Assembly: GCA_015501585.1 (NCBI GenBank)
Contig: JADNRY010000034.1
Coordinates: 62,001 to 126,000, forward strand
Length of the DNA: 64,000 nucleotides
Origin: Rhodocollybia butyracea
Taxonomy: Eukaryota; Basidiomycota; Agaricomycetes; Agaricales; Omphalotaceae
Direction of reading: 5' to 3'
The translations under genes and the position numbers were made by a program. Of this stretch, positions 25,478 to 36,381 are shown piece by piece. The notes under the pieces are model-generated. The model was not told where the DNA came from. It worked only from the letters and a program-made list of their open reading frames with translations, and did no database searches. Within the stretch, counting starts at the first letter, position 1; the number at the start of each line of letters is the position of its first letter.

Positions 25478-28400
25478 CAACTATGAATTTTCCTACAGCT
25501 ATGCATGCTCCGCCTCGTGTCCACCTCATTCCTGTGAGTCAGTCCCTACAGGAGTAGCTGCAGTGTTTCATCGGAATGTCGGATAACGCAAAACTGATTA
25601 CGTATAATCCAGTCATTGCTTTAACATCAGGCGGCATCATCGGCGGCCCTTTGATTGAAACATAAGCGCTTAAGCACTTGCGAATTTTGCCGCAACTAGA
25701 AATTGAACAGCCCTATAAAAGCATTGCCAATCTGAAACTTACTTGTGCTCTCCCGCCCTTCTCCCTTCATCGATGTCCATCTTTGAAAACAGTCACCACT
25801 TCGAGGTTATTGGAGGAAAGTTCTATGCCGTGACTGGTGATGTGAATATCGAGAAAGCCAGTTCGTCTCGTTTGTCCAACGTACAAGCATCTGGAGTCCA
25901 AAGAGGTGACCGAAGAGGCGCTCGGTACACCCCATATAGTGAGCTTTTCATCGACTAGATCACTGCCCCGTATGTACTAGTGAGTTTCTAGGTATTTCTG
26001 CCCTGCCACCGGAACGATTGACTTTGTATGCCTCTTCTCGTGTCTTTGATGCAGAAAGATCGTCAAATTTAGGTCCCTTAATGACCTCAGAAGACACATC
26101 AATGGTTACGGCCCTCGACGGCGCACGATTACCCCAAGGTTTACCGCAATCCCAGCTCTCTGGTACTATGGTTTCGCTACATCCAAGCTCAAGACAATTT
26201 CTCTCCTTGCCTCCTCTCCCTAGAATTGATACCAATGTTTGTCGCCCGAAAACACTTTGCCATACCATACCCCTTAGCTAATCTCGGAACTTTTCAGACA
26301 AGTTCCAATCAACGGACGGAGGAGCATTCAGTGTGCTCAGACAGTAGATACCTCCCTCCCTACTACAATGATTGCACATTTGTGAGCAATACTTGCCAAG
26401 GCGAAAAAGGTATGTTGAATGCTCAGGAGACTTTTCCCCCAGAAATTAAACATCAGATACAGGTATCGATAAACTACACAACGTCGCGGCATTGGAAGCG
26501 CTTCATGACTCGGCGGATGACTTTTCCGAACCAAGATGCCATCCCGAAACACGTACAAATATGCTCAAAAATCTGCACAAGTGGTCATGAGAAACAGACC
26601 CTGCTCATCGGATTATGTGGTTATTCGGACCAGCGGGTGCAGGAAGTCCGCTATCATGCGAACACTCTCAAACCAACTCCAGAGTGATGGCCGGCTTGGA
26701 GGTTGCTTCGTTTTCAAACGAGGCCATCCTACGCGTGGCAACGCAAAGGTCTTATTTGTAACCATTGCATATCAGCTCGCGCTCAATGTTCACTGGCTGA
26801 GAGGTCCAATTTCTCAAGTAGTGGATCACAATCCATCTGTTCTCGCGAGGTCCATTGATATTCAGCTGCAAAAGTTGATTTCTGAGCCTTGTTGCATGCA
26901 CCCCAATCAAGCCCCTCTAACAATTCTCATTGATGGTCTGGATGAGTGTGAGGGTCAAGGTGTTCACCTGAATATATTGCATGCAATCAGAACCTGCTTC
27001 ACGCCACATCCCCTTCCCCTTCGATTCATCATTGCAAGCAGACCAGAAGCCCATATTCGCGAGATGTTTGAGTCATCATTCTATCATGGTGTCTACCGGT
27101 CATTCAATGTATGGAAGTCATTTGACGATATCCGAACATATTTCCTCGATGAATTTGCTCGGATTCATCGCGAGCAGCATCAGACCATGTCCACCATCCC
27201 TCTCCCATGGCCTGTCCCCAAAGTCCTGGATACCCTTGTGGAGAAGTCATCTGGCTATTTTATCTATGCGTCCACCATCATAAAGTTTGTTGATGACAAA
27301 AACTACCGCCCTACAGAGCGTCTGGCTCTTGTGACGCAGGACCAAGTTGGATCTGAATCACCATTTGATATGCTTGACCAGCTTTACATCAACATCCTTT
27401 CCACTGTTCCCATTGCCAAGCGCCCCAAACTAAGACAAATGCTATGTGCTCTTGTACACTTTAGTGACCTCTCTCCTGACCGCCTTGATAAACTGCTTGG
27501 GCTGGAAATTGGAGATATGTGTTTAATTCTGCGTAGCCTTCATTCGATATTCAAGGTGCCATCAGAACTTCCGGGAGAGAAGCATTATAGGTTCTCGCAG
27601 CAGTATATTTTCACCCACCATGCATCTTTTTATGATTTCTTACGTGATCCAAAGCGATCCCAAGATTTCTATATTGGTGGTGTACACCATTGCATGAATT
27701 TGGCTCGTTCCATCCTGAAATCTCTTGCCGTGGATCAATATGATATTTCATTGTATGTCTTTTTCATTGAAGAGTTGAACTTTATGCTTGATCTACTATC
27801 CATCAAGGTCCTCTCTACTAAACAGGCTTCCACACTTCATTGCTTCATTGCCTCCTTCTGTGGAACTGTTGCCTTTGATTCAAAGTCTTAATCCAGAGTA
27901 CCTCCGTTGGCTTCAGAAAAAGTCACTGGAGACAATGTTAACTTGGATGAAAGTTGGTTTTTTCTACATTCTTTCCATGATGATCCTGACATCCACCAAG
28001 AAGATTTATCCAGCACCTGAAGATTTGATACAACTCTGGGAAGACCATGAATATAGGACGTTCATGGAAGACACACTGTTCAGCTCCTGGTTGCCAGTGG
28101 GCCTCATATAGAGTCTAGACTCCATTGAGATGTCTTCATCATTTGCATTTGCTTAAGCTATTTTATTCACTTCTTTGTTTTCTTCACTTGATAGTGCTGA
28201 TAGGAGAAAATGAATGTACAAGAATCAGGGTCATCCGATTACTGTTAGGCGTTTCCTGGAGTAACCTTCTATCAAATATTTTAGCTGTGGGCTTTCCTTG
28301 CCAGATCATCTCAGCCTTGTAAGAAACTCCTTCATAATATTCAGAGCCTTCACCTATCCCAGCTTCCAAGGTGTACCCTGGTGCATGGGAAACATATCAT

Positions 28401-28408
28401 GTTCTGAA
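28401..28408. repeat. Target site duplication of the MITE, left (GTTCTGAA)
   Basis: Exact match to 28904-28911; the uninterrupted sequence equals the corresponding exon of copies 1, 2 and 4 (CATGTTTTGAAGTGG type). Confidence 0.85.
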
Positions 28409-28903
28409 TAGTAGGGCTCGGCACCGTACCGTATACGGTACGACCGTCAAAAATACGGCCGTACCCGTACCAGATTTTGGCCTTTACGGTACGGTGACTG
28501 TATTGCTTGTACCGTAAACCGTATTTACGGTTGTGTGGGCGCTAAACTGGCGCTTTCAATCAATCCCGAGCAAAAAATATCAAACGCCTTCAAATTCACC
28601 TACCAATACCTCAAACTGCACTCTGAACTCCAATCCACCTATATCAGGTTGAGTTTACTGAAGCAGGAGGCGTGATGTCGGCACGGATCAATCTCGGCAT
28701 GTCCACATTACCCTTCGTATGTTGCATTTTTAGGCATGAATATCAAAAATTTATTAAACATGCAGGACAATCTACAAAGGGGCCTTCAAATACTATCCTT
28801 TAATGGTCCTACAATGAATGATTTTTTGCACCTAGAGACTAACCGTATCACGGTCGTAACGGCCGGTAATTTACGGTCGTCCATGTTACGGTGCCGAGCC
28901 CTA
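28409..28903. mobile_element. hAT-type MITE, 495 bp
   Basis: Ends are inverted: TAGGGCTCGGCACCGTA near the left edge and TACGGTGCCGAGCCCTA at the right edge. Three extra bases (TAG) lie between the left duplication and the left repeat, perhaps a footprint or terminal change. Subterminal TACGGT/ACCGTA motifs recur many times, and the 8-bp duplication is typical of hAT. There is no transposase ORF. Confidence 0.85.
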
Positions 28904-28911
28904 GTTCTGAA
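28904..28911. repeat. Target site duplication of the MITE, right (GTTCTGAA)
   Basis: Exact match to 28401-28408. Confidence 0.85.
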
Positions 28912-29052
28912 ATGGCTCAAGGTAAGAGACTAAGAGTCCAGAATATAGGGTACTGAGGTGAGATCATTTAAACCCATTTTTTAAATGCCACAGTCATTTC
29001 CTGATCCTCCGTTAAAGGTACTTAATAACACACAGGACACGGTATCTGGCTG

Positions 29053-29057
29053 ATATG
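29053..29057. repeat. Target site duplication of the chromovirus, left (ATATG)
   Basis: Five bases identical to 36805-36809, directly outside the LTR terminal TG and CA. Confidence 0.9.
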
Positions 29058-29480
29058 TGTCACCAACTTCATTTCTTTTCATCTGATGACATATGATGAT
29101 CACTCAGTAACGATATCATCGGAACTCGCACGGAGTTATTACTCACTCTACCTTACTAATATAGCCGGATAATATCACAAGCTGTTCTCTTTATATTGAA
29201 ATACTTTATTTATAGGCTCGTTCTCCCATGTCATCCCTATTTACAGACTCAAACTCTCAGGCCACTCTCGTTACGGATTCATTCTCGTATCTCCTCGAAA
29301 CGGTATAAATAGTTAGGTAGTATTGACATGAGTCTCCATCTTGACCTCTTTGTCATTTGGAAACTCATAGGTTCGCTCTTGTATAACTATTTATCTCACA
29401 ATACTAACTTTGTCATTTGGAAACTCATAGTTGTCTATCCTAAGTTCCAACTTTGTGTCGCCGTGTCTACGAACGCCACA
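29058..29480 (+). repeat. 5' LTR
   Basis: 423 bp, TGTCACC to CGCCACA. No difference to 36382-36804 was seen on reading both. It contains a short internal repeat (TTTGTCATTTGGAAACTCAT at about 29350 and 29410). Confidence 0.95.
29304..29347 (+). promoter_or_regulatory. LTR TATA box and predicted transcription start / self-primer
   Basis: TATAAATA at 29304-29311. ATCTTGACCT at 29338-29347, 34 nt downstream of the TATA start, falls where the RNA should begin and is perfectly complementary to AGGTCAAGAT at 29483-29492. In Tf1-type elements the RNA 5' end primes reverse transcription by pairing just past the LTR. The start site is inferred. Confidence 0.6.
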
Positions 29481-30895
29481 TTAGGTCAAGATCGCCCATT
29501 CGCCCCGTCTGTTGCTATCCAGACGCCGCGAAACCATTTTTCGTTATCAAACTTCACTCTTTCACAACGTCGCACCTTACCCACATCGTTGCCGTCTATA
29601 GTGACGGTAGCATAGTAACTCGACAGGTCATCAATCCTAACATTGTAGAATTCAGCATTGTCCCAATCTACAACGAACTTGATACAGAATCAGAATCCAG
29701 TGAAGATCCCGAAGACAATCGTAATCTAGATTTTGCTTCTACCCAAAGCACTCGTGTAGCTGTGTCTGCAGACACTGCCGAATCGGTACCCATTCTCTCT
29801 GCGCCATTTAACCACGACGACGAAACAGACCCTTGGGAAACACCCGTTCCGACCTTACTTGACAACGTTCCCATTAACATAGGAGTTGCAGAAAATCCCA
29901 TTGATATTGACGATCCATCCACAATCTTCCCCAGCCCTTCGAACATCATATCTTACGAGAACGATCTTGTAACAGGCTTAGACACAGAACCTCTGATTGT
30001 ACCCCCTCCTGCTCCGATCCCTCGATCACAGGTACCTTGCAACTCTCGATCTTCAAGTATTGGTATTCCCATTACTGACAGTTGGACCACTGCTCCTTGG
30101 GGATCTCTAGAGAACGATATCCGAATTCTCCCAACTCTCCTTAATCGACTACAATCTAACACCACCCCTGGAGACAGTCTTGAATATCCTATCGAATTAG
30201 GAGAGACCAGAGACTCAATTGTAGACCCGATCAACGTTGACGAAGAAGAAGGCCCTAGCGTCCCAGTCTTCACCGGTCCTACTACAACTACCACTCATAC
30301 GATCACCAACCAAAGAGGAGAAATCTTTACCATCACTAACAATCTTATCACTGCAATTACTGCACCAAATTTCCCAGTAAACGTTACCGCAGTCCACGTC
30401 AATGTTAACCAATACACAGACGACCTTGTCATAACATTGCAATCACCCCCTGGCACTGACAACCTCGACTACGTTGGCTCATTCGTATCATCTGTTAGCG
30501 CCCTATCCACCACAAGCTCCACAGATCACCTTCCATTCTACCGAGCATCTCCATCTCCTTCTGACGATTCTCTTTCTCGAACATCTAGTCCATTTAACCT
30601 GTACTACGAACCAATTCCATCGTCCACCACTCACGGATCTCCAATCCCATTTGCACCAGCTATCTGGTACGACCTTGAATACCTTGCAAACCGATCTTCT
30701 CCTCCACCTCCATTTAGTCCAATCAAAACCGCTCCTGCTACACTATCTCCCGGTTCTGCTAGTAGCGCAGGCTTTCGATTAACTCTTGAAGAGGAAATTG
30801 ACACTTTCGGAGCAATTGCCGAGGAAGAAAGAGAAATCCACTACCCACAGGTCGCTACCTACGGAGACGACGACTCGGATCATACGAGTTTCTGA
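29453..30895 (+). CDS. Met-less 480-codon leader ORF of the chromovirus
   Basis: An open frame running from the end of the LTR to a TGA at 30893-30895, in the same frame as gag but separated from it by about 700 bp that contain in-frame stops. It has no ATG codon at all; the frame opens after a TAA at 29441-29443. The product would be Pro/Ser/Thr-rich and acidic (for example DNVPINIGVAENPIDIDDP) with no known domain. It may be translated from a non-AUG codon, be joined by splicing to an upstream ATG, or be untranslated leader. I cannot tell which. Confidence 0.4.
   Translation: MCRRVYERHIRSRSPIRPVCCYPDAAKPFFVIKLHSFTTSHLTHIVAVYSDGSIVTRQVINPNIVEFSIVPIYNELDTESESSEDPEDNRNLDFASTQSTRVAVSADTAESVPILSAPFNHDDETDPWETPVPTLLDNVPINIGVAENPIDIDDPSTIFPSPSNIISYENDLVTGLDTEPLIVPPPAPIPRSQVPCNSRSSSIGIPITDSWTTAPWGSLENDIRILPTLLNRLQSNTTPGDSLEYPIELGETRDSIVDPINVDEEEGPSVPVFTGPTTTTTHTITNQRGEIFTITNNLITAITAPNFPVNVTAVHVNVNQYTDDLVITLQSPPGTDNLDYVGSFVSSVSALSTTSSTDHLPFYRASPSPSDDSLSRTSSPFNLYYEPIPSSTTHGSPIPFAPAIWYDLEYLANRSSPPPPFSPIKTAPATLSPGSASSAGFRLTLEEEIDTFGAIAEEEREIHYPQVATYGDDDSDHTSF
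29483..29492 (+). other. Candidate primer binding site (self-priming)
   Basis: AGGTCAAGAT begins two bases after the LTR. It lacks the TGG start expected for most tRNA-primed sites but pairs over 10 nt with the predicted RNA 5' end at 29338-29347. Confidence 0.6.
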
Positions 30896-31597
30896 ACATA
30901 TCTTAACTTTCCAAATATCACATCTATCTCTCGCTCAATTCCTCTTATCTGGTCTCGCTCTCACAAACTTTATCTCTCTCTCTACTTCCATTTTCAAGTC
31001 TCATTATCTCGTCTTGCCCACAGTTTATTTCTCTTTTGAATCTGTCGCCAATACACTTGAATTAGTCCCTCAAAAGATTATCCTTTTGAAAAAAAATTCG
31101 TGTGGCAGACAAAGGCATCGAGTGATCACTTACCTTCGGGAAAGGCTCTTTGCTCAGGGACGCGCCCATATCCTAGACAAGGGGGCCCTGGTAGATTCCG
31201 CAAGTGAGAAATAAACTTTACTGTTGTCACCACGTCTACCTTCTCCGCAGTCTTTGACTGCTCCAGTGCACTTCACGGATACGACTCGGAAAACGAATCT
31301 TTTTGCTATATCGACCAGAATAATGAGTGGGTCGACTGCGACATAGACCCGTGCCCAAACCGATATAACAATATCATAACAAAGGACGACGGCATCTTTA
31401 AAACATACGATCCTATACCCACAGACTCACTTCCTCGAGAACCAAATCCGCCGACTACTCCTACACCCGAGACGCCTAGAACACCTCCCCGAGTTGGAAG
31501 AACTAGCACCCTACCCATTCCAATAAGCCCCGAAGAGTTTAAAACTCCTCCTGTATCTCCTATACCTGTCCGTATATCTACCCCAATTCCCAACGCA
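30896..31597 (+). other. Leader between the Met-less ORF and gag
   Basis: C/T-rich sequence, then a gag-frame open stretch from about 31207 that runs straight into the gag ATG (reading SALHGYDSENESF, later a Pro/Thr-rich part). A possible acceptor TTCTCCGCAG ends at 31250. Gag could therefore carry about 115 more N-terminal residues if spliced or initiated upstream. A 7-codon uORF starts at 31323. Confidence 0.5.
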
Positions 31598-32698
31598 ATG
31601 GCAACCGCCCAAGATTTAGTAGACGCCATTAACGCATTAGCGACCAATCAACAAACCTTACAGAATGCTATTTCTCAATTGGTCAATAACCCGCCAGGCA
31701 CTGCCACAGTTAGCGCTTCCAAAACCATCAGCAGACCTCAGCTCTATAATGGACAGAGAGGAGACGAAGCACGACGATTCATTGCAGCTTTTAAGCTTTG
31801 GTCTTCTGGAGTACCAGCACTAGTGGCGGACTGGAAGAAAACCATAGAATCGGCTCTATCATATCTCGAGAAAGATGCAGCAATCTGGGCCACACCGTAC
31901 ACCGAGGTAATCATTAATTCCAAAGCCCCCAACTCAACAGTTGCCTATCCGTGGGCTAACTGGGATGCATTCGAGGCTGCCTTCAAAGCCCGCTTTGAAA
32001 CCGCTGATGAGGTAGTCGACGCCAAACGAGCCCTCAGGAGTCTCTGGCAGGCCCGAAAGAGTGTGGCCACATATGCCGCATTATTCAAACAGTTTTCAAG
32101 TCGAACCGGATATTCTAATGCAGATTTACGAGATAGATTCTACGAACACCTAGCAGATCGAATCAAAGATGACCTCACACACACCGACAAACCCACGGAC
32201 ACCTTAGATCGATTAATTGAAGTATCTATGCTCATCGATCAACGTCAGATAAAGAGAGCTGATGAGAAGGGAAAAAGACTCATCGATGACTCCCCTTCCA
32301 CATTTGCCTCCTCTGCTGCACATGCCACCCCATTTAAAGATCCTAATGCCATGGACATCGACGCCACCTCCTCTTCGAGTGGGAAGAGACACACCGATGA
32401 CTATCGAAAGTACATGATGGGCAGATGTTACGGCTGCGGATCAAAGAATCACAGAAAGGCGGAAGGACGCCATGAAAGGGACATCTGTGACTACTGTGGG
32501 ATTACGGGACATCTCGCCAATGTCTGCCGAAAAAAGTACTTTGGTCAGAACGTTCAGAAGGTAAAAATTGCCTCCACTAGCGAAATTCCGGAGAAATCCA
32601 CTCCTGGAATGCCAGATTTTGGAGCAATTTTTGAACAACTCACGAATAGCCAGAAAGCAATGGCTCAACAGATCGAAAACCTTACCAAGGGTTTTTGA
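31598..32698 (+). CDS. gag: Gag polyprotein of the chromovirus
   Basis: 366 aa from the first in-frame ATG to TGA at 32696-32698. Residues 1-230 resemble a capsid region (helical, with [15 protein letters not shown] and a [16 protein letters not shown] stretch typical of Ty3 gag). A classical CCHC zinc knuckle, [14 protein letters not shown], lies near residue 297, preceded by a degenerate CYGCGSKNH half-knuckle. The protein packages element RNA into particles. It ends at GGT TTT TGA, overlapping pol in the -1 frame. The frame stays open upstream of the chosen ATG, so the N-terminus is uncertain. Confidence 0.9.
   Translation: MATAQDLVDAINALATNQQTLQNAISQLVNNPPGTATVSASKTISRPQLYNGQRGDEARRFIAAFKLWSSGVPALVADWKKTIESALSYLEKDAAIWATPYTEVIINSKAPNSTVAYPWANWDAFEAAFKARFETADEVVDAKRALRSLWQARKSVATYAALFKQFSSRTGYSNADLRDRFYEHLADRIKDDLTHTDKPTDTLDRLIEVSMLIDQRQIKRADEKGKRLIDDSPSTFASSAAHATPFKDPNAMDIDATSSSSGKRHTDDYRKYMMGRCYGCGSKNHRKAEGRHERDICDYCGITGHLANVCRKKYFGQNVQKVKIASTSEIPEKSTPGMPDFGAIFEQLTNSQKAMAQQIENLTKGF
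32689..32695 (+). promoter_or_regulatory. Candidate -1 ribosomal frameshift site GGGTTTT
   Basis: In the gag frame the codons read AAG GGT TTT TGA, so G GGT TTT fits the X XXY YYZ slippery heptamer and the stop follows at once. A -1 shift gives GGG TTT TTG AAA, the frame of pol, which has no ATG at this point. No downstream structure was assessed. Confidence 0.75.
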
Positions 32699-35600
32699 AA
32701 TGGGAATTGGTGACAGCAGCGTCTCAATTCTCGGACTTGTATAATAATTCTCTATCGTCTCTTTATGCCAATGTTTCCTCTTGTACGATTAGCTCGATCA
32801 AACAAACCCGTTCTGTGAACCATTTTCGAGTGAACGTAAACTTAAAAGGACGATTCCGAAATACACAAACCGCTGCAATGATTGACTCCGGTGCTACCGG
32901 ACTCTTTATCAATGAAGACTTCGTAAAGAAGCATGGTATGACAAAACGTAAACTAACTGAACCCATTCGGCTATTTAATATTGATGGAAGTAACAACTCG
33001 GCCGGAAGTATTACCCATTTAGTAAGACTAATGGTAACTCCGGACAACATGGAAGCTCAACCACTCGAATTTCTGGTAACCAATCTTGGAACAGAAAATC
33101 TGATATTGGGATTACCATGGCTTCGGGCCACTAACCCCAAGGTTGATTGGAAAACAGGAACAATAGAATCCACCGGAGACACACCTGTCTACCGACTTAA
33201 CGGAAACCATCAAAACCGACGACAATGGCTCCGTGCTGGTATTCTGGAAGATCGTACAGAAGAACTTTGGTGCATGGCTGGTTTCACATACTCTCAACAA
33301 ATTGCGGAAAACGCTCAGAAAGACAAACCAAAGAAAACATTTGACGAAATGATACCTGAGCATTATAGGCAACATTCTAAAGTGTTTTCGGAGAAAGAAT
33401 CTGAACGTTTACCAGAACATCGATCCTGGGATCATGCTATTGACCTTAAACCAGATGCACCTGAAACTATTCGAACAAAAGTTTATCCCATGTCAGTCAA
33501 CGAACAAGAAGAATTGGAGCGATTCCTTACAGACAATATTAAGAAAGGATACATTGTACCATCTAAATCACCCATTGCTTCTCCTGTCTTCTTTATCAAA
33601 AAGAAGGATGGAAAATTACGATTTGTACAAGACTACAGACGACTGAACGAAATCACCATAAAGAATCGATACCCTCTACCTTTGATCTCGGACATCATCA
33701 ATCGATTACGACAAGCCAAAATCTTCACCAAGTTTGACGTCCGGTGGGGATACAATAATATTCGAATCAAAGACGGCGATGAATGGAAAGCAGCATTCTC
33801 TACCAATCGAGGACTTTTCGAACCCCTGGTAATGTTCTTCGGATTAACAAATTCACCCGCCACCTTCCAAGCGTTAATGGATACAATATTTGCCGATTTG
33901 ATTGCGAAAGGACAAGTAGCAGTTTATCTTGACGATATCCTAATTTACTCCATGACCATGACGGAACATCGCCGTATTGTAAACGAAGTTCTTGAACGAT
34001 TGGCTAAACATGATCTTTACCTGAGACCTGAAAAGTGCGAATTCGAAAAGGAAGAGATTGAATATTTAGGTTTAATCCTAGGACATGGAAATGTGCGTAT
34101 GGATCCTGTAAAGGTTAAGGCTGTCGCCGATTGGCCTGCACCAACCACTCTTAAACAATTACGTGGATTCCTAGGTTTTGCAAACTTTTACCGAAGATTC
34201 ATCGAAGGCTTTGCACGAATAGCTCGATCCCTCCATGATCTCACTAAAAAGAACATTAATTGGAAATGGGGTCCGACTCAAAACCAAGCCTTTGAATTAT
34301 TAAAGAAAGCATTCACGGAAGCACCCATCCTTGTCTTATGGAGTCCGGAGAGGCCAATTCGAGTAGAAGTAGATGCTTCTGGTTTTGCCACTGGAGGAGT
34401 ACTGCTACAAAAACAGGAAGATAATCTATGGCACCCAGTAGCATTTCGTTCAGCATCTATGCTAGAAGCGGAACGAAACTATGAAATCTACGATCGGGAA
34501 ATGTTAGCCATCATCGAAGCACTGAAAGATTGGAGACACTTTCTAGAAGGATTGCCAACACCTTTTGAAATTGTCACTGATCATAAAAACCTCGAATATT
34601 GGCGTACCGCACAAGACCTAAGCAGACGGCAAGCTCGCTGGGCATCTTGGTTATCACAATTCAATTTCTCGCTTAAACACAAAGCAGGAAAAGCCAATGC
34701 ACAAGCAGATGCACTCTCAAGGATGGCAAACTTAGAAACCTTCGATGCAGACGATAACAAGGCACAGATAGTCCTGAAACCACAGCATTTTATCAAAGCA
34801 GGACAGACTTTAGAGCTTCGAAATCCATTCTTGATGTCCATTCGACAATCCATGAAGAAGGGGATAGAATCTCAAATTGCCGATGCATTGAGAAAGCTCA
34901 AAACAGATGGCCCCGGACGACTATCAAAAGGCCTTACAGAATGGGAAGAACAGGATGAATTAATCCTATATAAAGGGCTAGTTTACGTACCAGATGATAT
35001 CAATCTATGGCGAGAGATTGTAAAAACCTTTCATGAACTCAAACCTGCAGGACACCCCGGAAAACATAGCACTTTAGAACTTGTCAGTTGCAACTATTGG
35101 TGGCCACAGATCCGTGCATTCATATTCAAATATGTTGAAGGATGTGAATGCCAGCGGAAGATTGCCCCTCGAAAAGCGGAAGATGTGTTACAACCGTTAC
35201 CAGTACCAAAGGGGCCATGGGAATACGTAGGAGTAGACTTGATTGGAGAATTACCCATGACACAAGACGGACATAATGCCATTCTAACAATTGTTGACCA
35301 TTACACTAAAGTTACGCATCCAATCCCAACAACAACTGAAGTCTCAACGGAAGGAATGGCAGATCTTTATTACAAAGAGATCTTCCGATTACACGGGTTA
35401 CCTAAACGAATCATCTCTGATCGAGGCCCCCAGTTTGCTTCTGCTCTAATGAAAGAATTACTGCGATTACTTGGAATTGAATCTAGCCTGTCCACAGCAT
35501 ACCACCCCGAAACTAATGGGCAAACGGAACAATCCAATCAGGAAATTGAAAAATACATTCGTATGTATGTTAATAGAAGGCAAGATGATTGGGATCGTAC

Positions 35601-36363
35601 ACTGCCAACTGCCGAGTTTGCCCTCAACAGCCATCTTCACTCCGCTCATAACCGAACACCCTTTGAAGTTCAATATGGATATACCCCCACCTATATGGTG
35701 GAACCCATTCAAGCTGAAGCACCAACATCAATAGAACTACGTCTACAGCTAATGCGAGATTCAAAGGAAGATGCGGAAGCAGCCCTCCGCATGAGCAAAC
35801 TACGGATGACAGGGCAAACAGGCAAAGAATCTCCTAGAACCTTCGAAATTGGACAACCAGTATGGCTTACGACCACCAATCTGAAGATTCGCCAGAAAAA
35901 TGGAAAACTAGGAAGTAAACGACTAGGTCCATTCGAGATAGCAGAGAAAACAGGTCTTAAAACATACCGTCTACGACTTCCTTCCTGGATGAAAATCCAT
36001 GATAACATTAACATTAGCCGGTTATCTCCATGGAATGGAAACGAAATCAATGGAATAACACCGCCGCCACCAGAACCTGAAGTCATCGAAGGAGAAGAAT
36101 TCTATGAAGTAGAACGTATCCTGGACAGCAGATATCGGTATAGGAGACTTAGATACCTAGTTCGTTGGAAAGGATATGATGAAAGCTTCGACACTTGGGA
36201 ACCTGCTGATGAACTAGAACTAACTGCAGCAGAGGCAGTGGCCAACTTCCATCAACTACACAGCAATGCTCCAAAAAGGATTTCGGCGACAATCTTTAGT
36301 TCCCTTCCATGGCAACCTCTGGTTAATTTCACAGAAGGATCATTAAAATCAATGGGACATTGA
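32695..36363 (+). CDS. pol: Pol polyprotein: protease, RT, RNase H, integrase, chromodomain
   Basis: About 1222 codons, entered by -1 frameshift from gag. Residues counted from 32695: protease DSG at 64-66; reverse transcriptase with the YLDD box at 411-414; RNase H Asp at about 560 ([10 protein letters not shown]); integrase with the HH-CC zinc region ([11 protein letters not shown] then CECQRK) and the catalytic triad D848, D909, E945, spaced D-60-D-35-E; C-terminal chromodomain reading [19 protein letters not shown] followed by [13 protein letters not shown]. One conspicuous substitution: the RT reads [13 protein letters not shown] where most relatives have DLR.AYN. No stops. The chromodomain suggests targeting to methylated histone H3 chromatin. 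Confidence 0.95.
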   Translation: MKWELVTAASQFSDLYNNSLSSLYANVSSCTISSIKQTRSVNHFRVNVNLKGRFRNTQTAAMIDSGATGLFINEDFVKKHGMTKRKLTEPIRLFNIDGSNNSAGSITHLVRLMVTPDNMEAQPLEFLVTNLGTENLILGLPWLRATNPKVDWKTGTIESTGDTPVYRLNGNHQNRRQWLRAGILEDRTEELWCMAGFTYSQQIAENAQKDKPKKTFDEMIPEHYRQHSKVFSEKESERLPEHRSWDHAIDLKPDAPETIRTKVYPMSVNEQEELERFLTDNIKKGYIVPSKSPIASPVFFIKKKDGKLRFVQDYRRLNEITIKNRYPLPLISDIINRLRQAKIFTKFDVRWGYNNIRIKDGDEWKAAFSTNRGLFEPLVMFFGLTNSPATFQALMDTIFADLIAKGQVAVYLDDILIYSMTMTEHRRIVNEVLERLAKHDLYLRPEKCEFEKEEIEYLGLILGHGNVRMDPVKVKAVADWPAPTTLKQLRGFLGFANFYRRFIEGFARIARSLHDLTKKNINWKWGPTQNQAFELLKKAFTEAPILVLWSPERPIRVEVDASGFATGGVLLQKQEDNLWHPVAFRSASMLEAERNYEIYDREMLAIIEALKDWRHFLEGLPTPFEIVTDHKNLEYWRTAQDLSRRQARWASWLSQFNFSLKHKAGKANAQADALSRMANLETFDADDNKAQIVLKPQHFIKAGQTLELRNPFLMSIRQSMKKGIESQIADALRKLKTDGPGRLSKGLTEWEEQDELILYKGLVYVPDDINLWREIVKTFHELKPAGHPGKHSTLELVSCNYWWPQIRAFIFKYVEGCECQRKIAPRKAEDVLQPLPVPKGPWEYVGVDLIGELPMTQDGHNAILTIVDHYTKVTHPIPTTTEVSTEGMADLYYKEIFRLHGLPKRIISDRGPQFASALMKELLRLLGIESSLSTAYHPETNGQTEQSNQEIEKYIRMYVNRRQDDWDRTLPTAEFALNSHLHSAHNRTPFEVQYGYTPTYMVEPIQAEAPTSIELRLQLMRDSKEDAEAALRMSKLRMTGQTGKESPRTFEIGQPVWLTTTNLKIRQKNGKLGSKRLGPFEIAEKTGLKTYRLRLPSWMKIHDNINISRLSPWNGNEINGITPPPPEPEVIEGEEFYEVERILDSRYRYRRLRYLVRWKGYDESFDTWEPADELELTAAEAVANFHQLHSNAPKRISATIFSSLPWQPLVNFTEGSLKSMGH

Positions 36364-36370
36364 TTCTAAG

Positions 36371-36381
36371 AAAGGGGGTAA
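36371..36381 (+). other. Polypurine tract
   Basis: AAAGGGGGTAA directly before the 3' LTR; primes plus-strand synthesis in this family. Confidence 0.85.

Larger units (their letters stand above)
25773..29057 (+). pseudogene. NACHT NLR-like gene, copy 3 (dead, main part)
   Basis: Exons by alignment to copy 2: 25773-25938, 25992-26236, 26298-26409, 26463-27752, 27808-27952, 28001 onward, and the final exon from about 28992. Lesions: an in-frame TGA at 26588-26590 where copy 2 has CGA; loss of one base inside the P-loop (about 26636-26648), changing GAGKS; a TAG at about 28108; a deletion of roughly 250 bp near 28283 removing the end of exon 6 and the start of exon 7; a MITE in exon 7; and the chromovirus in the last exon. 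The NACHT frame from about 26650 to 27752 is otherwise open, so decay seems recent. It resumes at 36805 after the chromovirus. Confidence 0.9.

Noticed and set aside
29453..31214. Several overlapping open frames in the chromovirus leader taken as separate genes
   Set aside because: They start at TTG or CTG-type codons in a region without ATG. Only the 480-codon frame is long enough to report.
33434..35734. Short plus- and minus-strand ORFs inside pol
   Set aside because: Shadows of the 1222-codon pol frame.
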